DNA from: an uncultured Algoriphagus sp.
Lineage (GTDB): Bacteria; Bacteroidota; Bacteroidia; Cytophagales; Cyclobacteriaceae
DNA: 51,517 nucleotides
Direction: 5' to 3'
NCBI GenBank assembly: GCA_903952135.1
Contig: CAJBER010000133.1
Coordinates: 1-51,517 of the forward strand
Shown here piece after piece: positions 48,855-51,517 of the stretch. The notes beneath the pieces were generated by a model. That model was not told the origin of the DNA. It was given only the letters and a program-made list of their open reading frames with translations, and made no database searches. A program made the position numbers and the translations under genes. Numbering within the stretch: the first letter of the stretch is position 1; the number at the start of each line of letters is the position of its first letter.

Positions 48855-51371
48855 ATGAATCATTTTTTTAGAGTAGCAGGATTCCTGCTAGGCCTTCACT
48901 TCCATTTCTTCTTTCCCTCAGCATTGGCTCAGCACCAAGATTTTGAAGGGGCTTTTTCTAACGTTTCCTATCCCCAACCCTTCTTGCCGGGATGGTACGC
49001 CAATGAGTTTAGGAGTACTTCTTCCCGAATTTTTCGACTCTCCACGGGCGGCGTCAATGGCTCAGTTGCTTTGGCCATTCAGCCCATTAGCACCTTTACT
49101 GGACGACTATGGGTGCGCCTTCAGCCCAAAGGAATGGGGAATCCACATGTGGTATTTTGGGCGAAAACCCTAAAAAACGGAACGGGAACGCGTCCCGCGC
49201 TAGTCTATGCTTCTTGGTCGAGGACTTTGGAAGGAAATTACCAAGAACGGATGCCTGTGGGTGATGTCAATCAATTTCCCAATGCCACGACGGCCTTCCA
49301 TCAGGTGGATTTGGAAGTGCCTGCTTCATTCGCCGGCCTGGAGGAAGTGTTTTTGAGTTTGGAAGTGGGGATTGGTCCAGGAACTGGCAGTGGGGCCCGC
49401 TGGGTGATGGATGCCTTTAGTTTGCAGGATCAGGTAGTGGATGAAGTTGCGCCTCGGGTAGAGCAAGTCAAAGGTTATGGTCAAAAAGAAGTGATGATTA
49501 CTTTTTCAGAGCCCGTAGATCCTGTTTTTTCGAGATTACCGTTGGCTTACGCTTTGGAAGGCAAGGGGCCTTTGGAGACCCGTAGATTGGCGGATTCTGT
49601 GTTGGTGTTGGCATTTGATGAGGCCTTGCTAGAAGAAAAGGAGTACAGTCTCTTGGTACAACAAGTGCCAGACCTGCAAGGCAATTTTATGGCCGACACC
49701 TTGTTCAGGTTTAGGTATACCGACCCCAGCGCTTATGGATCTAAATCCCTAGTCATCAACGAGGTAATGGCTGCTCCTCGACAAGATCAGGACCTGCCCT
49801 TTGTGGAATATGTGGAGCTGATGAATCCCATGGAAAAAGAGTTGCGGTTAGATGGGCTCATCTTGTCCACATCCACATCCCAGGTGGTATTGCCATCCTA
49901 CTGGATTGCCCCTGGGCAATGGGTCATCTTGTGCCCCGCTTCGCAAGCAGTACTGCTACGCCCTTATGGAAAGGTGTTGCCTATCGAAGGTTGGCCTGTG
50001 CTCTCCAATTCTGGAACTACCCTTCGCTTGCGTTCTCCCATTGGGCAATGGATTGATCAACTGAGTTACAGTACGGCTACCTGGGGAGGAACTGAGTTTG
50101 CAAATGGAGGATACAGTTTGGAATTGCCCGATCCTTTGTATCGCTGTGAAGGATCAACCTTATTGGAGCCTTCTAAAGATCTGAGACGGGGCACTCCGGG
50201 GACTCAAAACTCAAATTTTAAGCGTCAAGATGATCCAGGACCTCTTCGGGTGGAGGCAAGTTGGTTTACAGATTCCAAAAAGGTGACGGTTTCAGTAAAT
50301 CAAGCGATACTCCCAGAGATTGGGCTTGCTCCTTTTGTGTTTACCCCCGAATTGGCGGTGGATTCCAGTTGGGTATTTGCTTCAGGGAAGCAAATTGGTT
50401 TGTCTTTACAGGCACCCGCTAAGCCTAGCCATCCCTACCAATTGAAGGTGTCTGCTCTAGGACCTTGTATAGGTGAGCCGGGAGGATTTGAAACCTCGCT
50501 GATTTTGGGGGAGGAACCCGCAGCGGGAGAACTGATTTTAAATGAGGTATTGGCAGATCCTAGGCCTGGAGACCCCAAGTTTGTGGAGATCCACAATACT
50601 AGTTCCCAGAAATACCTTTCCTTAAATGGATGGGCGCTTGCCACCCGTGAGGAGGAAGGCGCTCCACAGCAAGTACGAATTTTTGGAGAAGAGGGTCAAA
50701 TTTTACCTCCTCAAGGGTATTTGGCGCTGAGTACAGATTCGGATCGATTGCGAATCGCTTACCCGCAGTCTGCTACCGGTAATAGGATGCAGGTAAAGGG
50801 ACTACCGAGTTTGCCAATTGGAGGAGGTACCTTACTACTAATTTCTCCAGGTGGGCAGGTGATTGAATCCCTTTCTTACGATGAGGCTTGGCATCATCCT
50901 TTGCTCCGTACGAGCAAAGGGGTTTCCTTGGAGCGTATTGCTCCTTTTTCAGCGGCAACTGAGTCTAGGAATTGGCAATCGGCATCTAGTGCCGCCGATT
51001 ATGGTACTCCTGGAAGAGAGAACTCTACGGTCATGAGGGGAGATGTCGAGGGAAAAATCCTGCAAGTAGTTCCCCAGGTTTTTGATCCAGAAGGGAGTAG
51101 TGGGCCCAATTTTGTCACCGTGCAATACTCCTTAGAGCAAGCAGGCTGGGTGGGAACCTTCACCATCTATTCGGCGGCAGGTAGAGAAGTGGTCCTGCTG
51201 GGGCAACAGCAAATTTTGGGGACCTCAGGGGTATATTCCTGGTCGGGAACAGATGCTGCTGGAAGTAGGGTGCGGCCTGGATACTACGTGTTGGTTGCAC
51301 AACTCTTCGATTTGACTGGTCGCTTAAAGGTGATCAAAAAGGTGTTTGTAGTGGCTTCTCAATTGGATTAG
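48855..51371 (+). CDS. Secreted lamin-tail-domain protein
   Basis: An 838-residue exported protein; the signal peptide MNHFFRVAGFLLGLHFHFFF-PSALAQ starts at the ATG at 48855 (a TTG at 48810 would only put 15 residues in front of it). A beta-rich N-terminal region is followed by a SbsA/Ig-like part (VAPRVEQVKGYGQKEVMITF). The first lamin-tail domain is at about 295-410 (LVINEVMAAPRQDQDLPFVEYVEL) and the second at about 555-690 (LILNEVLADPRPGDPKFVEIHN). The last 80 residues form a FlgD-Ig-like domain (TFTIYSAAGREVVLL; GYYVLVAQLFD). No canonical T9SS C-terminal signal is obvious. LTD proteins are common surface or secreted proteins in this phylum; function unknown. Confidence 0.85.
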   Translation: MNHFFRVAGFLLGLHFHFFFPSALAQHQDFEGAFSNVSYPQPFLPGWYANEFRSTSSRIFRLSTGGVNGSVALAIQPISTFTGRLWVRLQPKGMGNPHVVFWAKTLKNGTGTRPALVYASWSRTLEGNYQERMPVGDVNQFPNATTAFHQVDLEVPASFAGLEEVFLSLEVGIGPGTGSGARWVMDAFSLQDQVVDEVAPRVEQVKGYGQKEVMITFSEPVDPVFSRLPLAYALEGKGPLETRRLADSVLVLAFDEALLEEKEYSLLVQQVPDLQGNFMADTLFRFRYTDPSAYGSKSLVINEVMAAPRQDQDLPFVEYVELMNPMEKELRLDGLILSTSTSQVVLPSYWIAPGQWVILCPASQAVLLRPYGKVLPIEGWPVLSNSGTTLRLRSPIGQWIDQLSYSTATWGGTEFANGGYSLELPDPLYRCEGSTLLEPSKDLRRGTPGTQNSNFKRQDDPGPLRVEASWFTDSKKVTVSVNQAILPEIGLAPFVFTPELAVDSSWVFASGKQIGLSLQAPAKPSHPYQLKVSALGPCIGEPGGFETSLILGEEPAAGELILNEVLADPRPGDPKFVEIHNTSSQKYLSLNGWALATREEEGAPQQVRIFGEEGQILPPQGYLALSTDSDRLRIAYPQSATGNRMQVKGLPSLPIGGGTLLLISPGGQVIESLSYDEAWHHPLLRTSKGVSLERIAPFSAATESRNWQSASSAADYGTPGRENSTVMRGDVEGKILQVVPQVFDPEGSSGPNFVTVQYSLEQAGWVGTFTIYSAAGREVVLLGQQQILGTSGVYSWSGTDAAGSRVRPGYYVLVAQLFDLTGRLKVIKKVFVVASQLD

Positions 51372-51517
51372 AGCCTGAAGAAAAATGTGAAAAATTCAAA
51401 GGTTGGAGGGGTATTTATAATCCTTTCTTTGTTTTGGTTTTCAAAAAGACTGCTGTATTTTAGGGAATTGTTTTTTAAACTAGTCCCACAAGTGAACCCC
51501 TAATTAGGAATTGTATG

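Noticed and set aside
51372-51517. Start of a further gene at the right edge (final ATG)
   Set aside because: Only the three bases of a possible start codon are inside the window; no coding evidence.

Overview
The window looks like a chromosomal segment of a Bacteroidota bacterium, most likely of the order Cytophagales (Cyclobacteriaceae/Algoriphagus-like; the genus is an inference). Evidence: a gliding-motility lipoprotein GldD, carboxypeptidase-regulatory/TonB-plug surface proteins, families largely confined to Bacteroidota (DUF4834, DUF6787, PG_1098-type methyltransferase), a carbamoyl-phosphate synthase large subunit without its C-terminal regulatory domain, and repeated -7 boxes of the Bacteroidota form TAnnTTTG. 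Most genes are core housekeeping genes; I see no prophage, integrase cassette, IS transposase or CRISPR array.

Layout. 1-2.7 kb: tRNA-Arg(CCT), then the rpsP-rimM-trmD-rplS ribosome/tRNA-modification operon ending in a strong terminator. 2.7-4.7 kb: a block of palindromic repeats, gltX and a 61-aa companion. 4.7-10.9 kb: two tandem paralogous ~900-aa surface proteins (regulatory-like domain, MG2-like region, TonB plug but no barrel) plus a small outer-membrane barrel protein. 10.9-12.5 kb: aroQ overlapping a SerC-like aminotransferase. 12.5-16.4 kb (minus): batD-aroC-dicarboxylate/amino-acid symporter. 16.5-18.4 kb: a 67-aa conserved small protein and a minus-strand glnB-amt nitrogen operon. 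18.6-20.4 kb: a sugar-1-phosphate-type nucleotidyltransferase and a HigBA-like toxin-antitoxin pair. 20.4-25.7 kb: recF divergent from pdhA, a YfgM-like TPR protein, ribH, lysC and a small membrane protein. 25.7-31.6 kb: recG, a NahK-like sugar kinase, an SSS-family sodium symporter and gldD.

31.6-37.9 kb is the most distinctive part: a complete four-enzyme trans-4-hydroxy-L-proline catabolic set (epimerase, FAD-dependent D-hydroxyproline oxidase/dehydrogenase, DapA-like deaminase, 2-oxoglutarate-semialdehyde dehydrogenase) with a divergent AraC-type regulator. The genes are separated not by tight operon spacing but by 150-200-bp blocks of repeats from two unrelated families. In three consecutive junctions the repeats touch or overlap the stop codon of the upstream gene, and a third palindrome type follows the regulator. 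One of these families also fills the rplS-gltX gap 30 kb away.

38-51.5 kb: a DUF885 metallohydrolase, xerD, a DUF4234/DUF2752 membrane-protein pair, a cytosolic M23-like protein paired with a DUF1835 protein, carB, a DUF4834 protein, a class I methyltransferase overlapping asd, and a large secreted lamin-tail-domain protein. No stretch longer than about 300 bases lacks both genes and described elements. The longest empty gaps are 18361-18628 (AT-rich, glnB/nucleotidyltransferase divergence) and 41519-41779 (AT-rich, nothing recognisable). The last 146 bases after the lamin-tail gene hold no identifiable feature.
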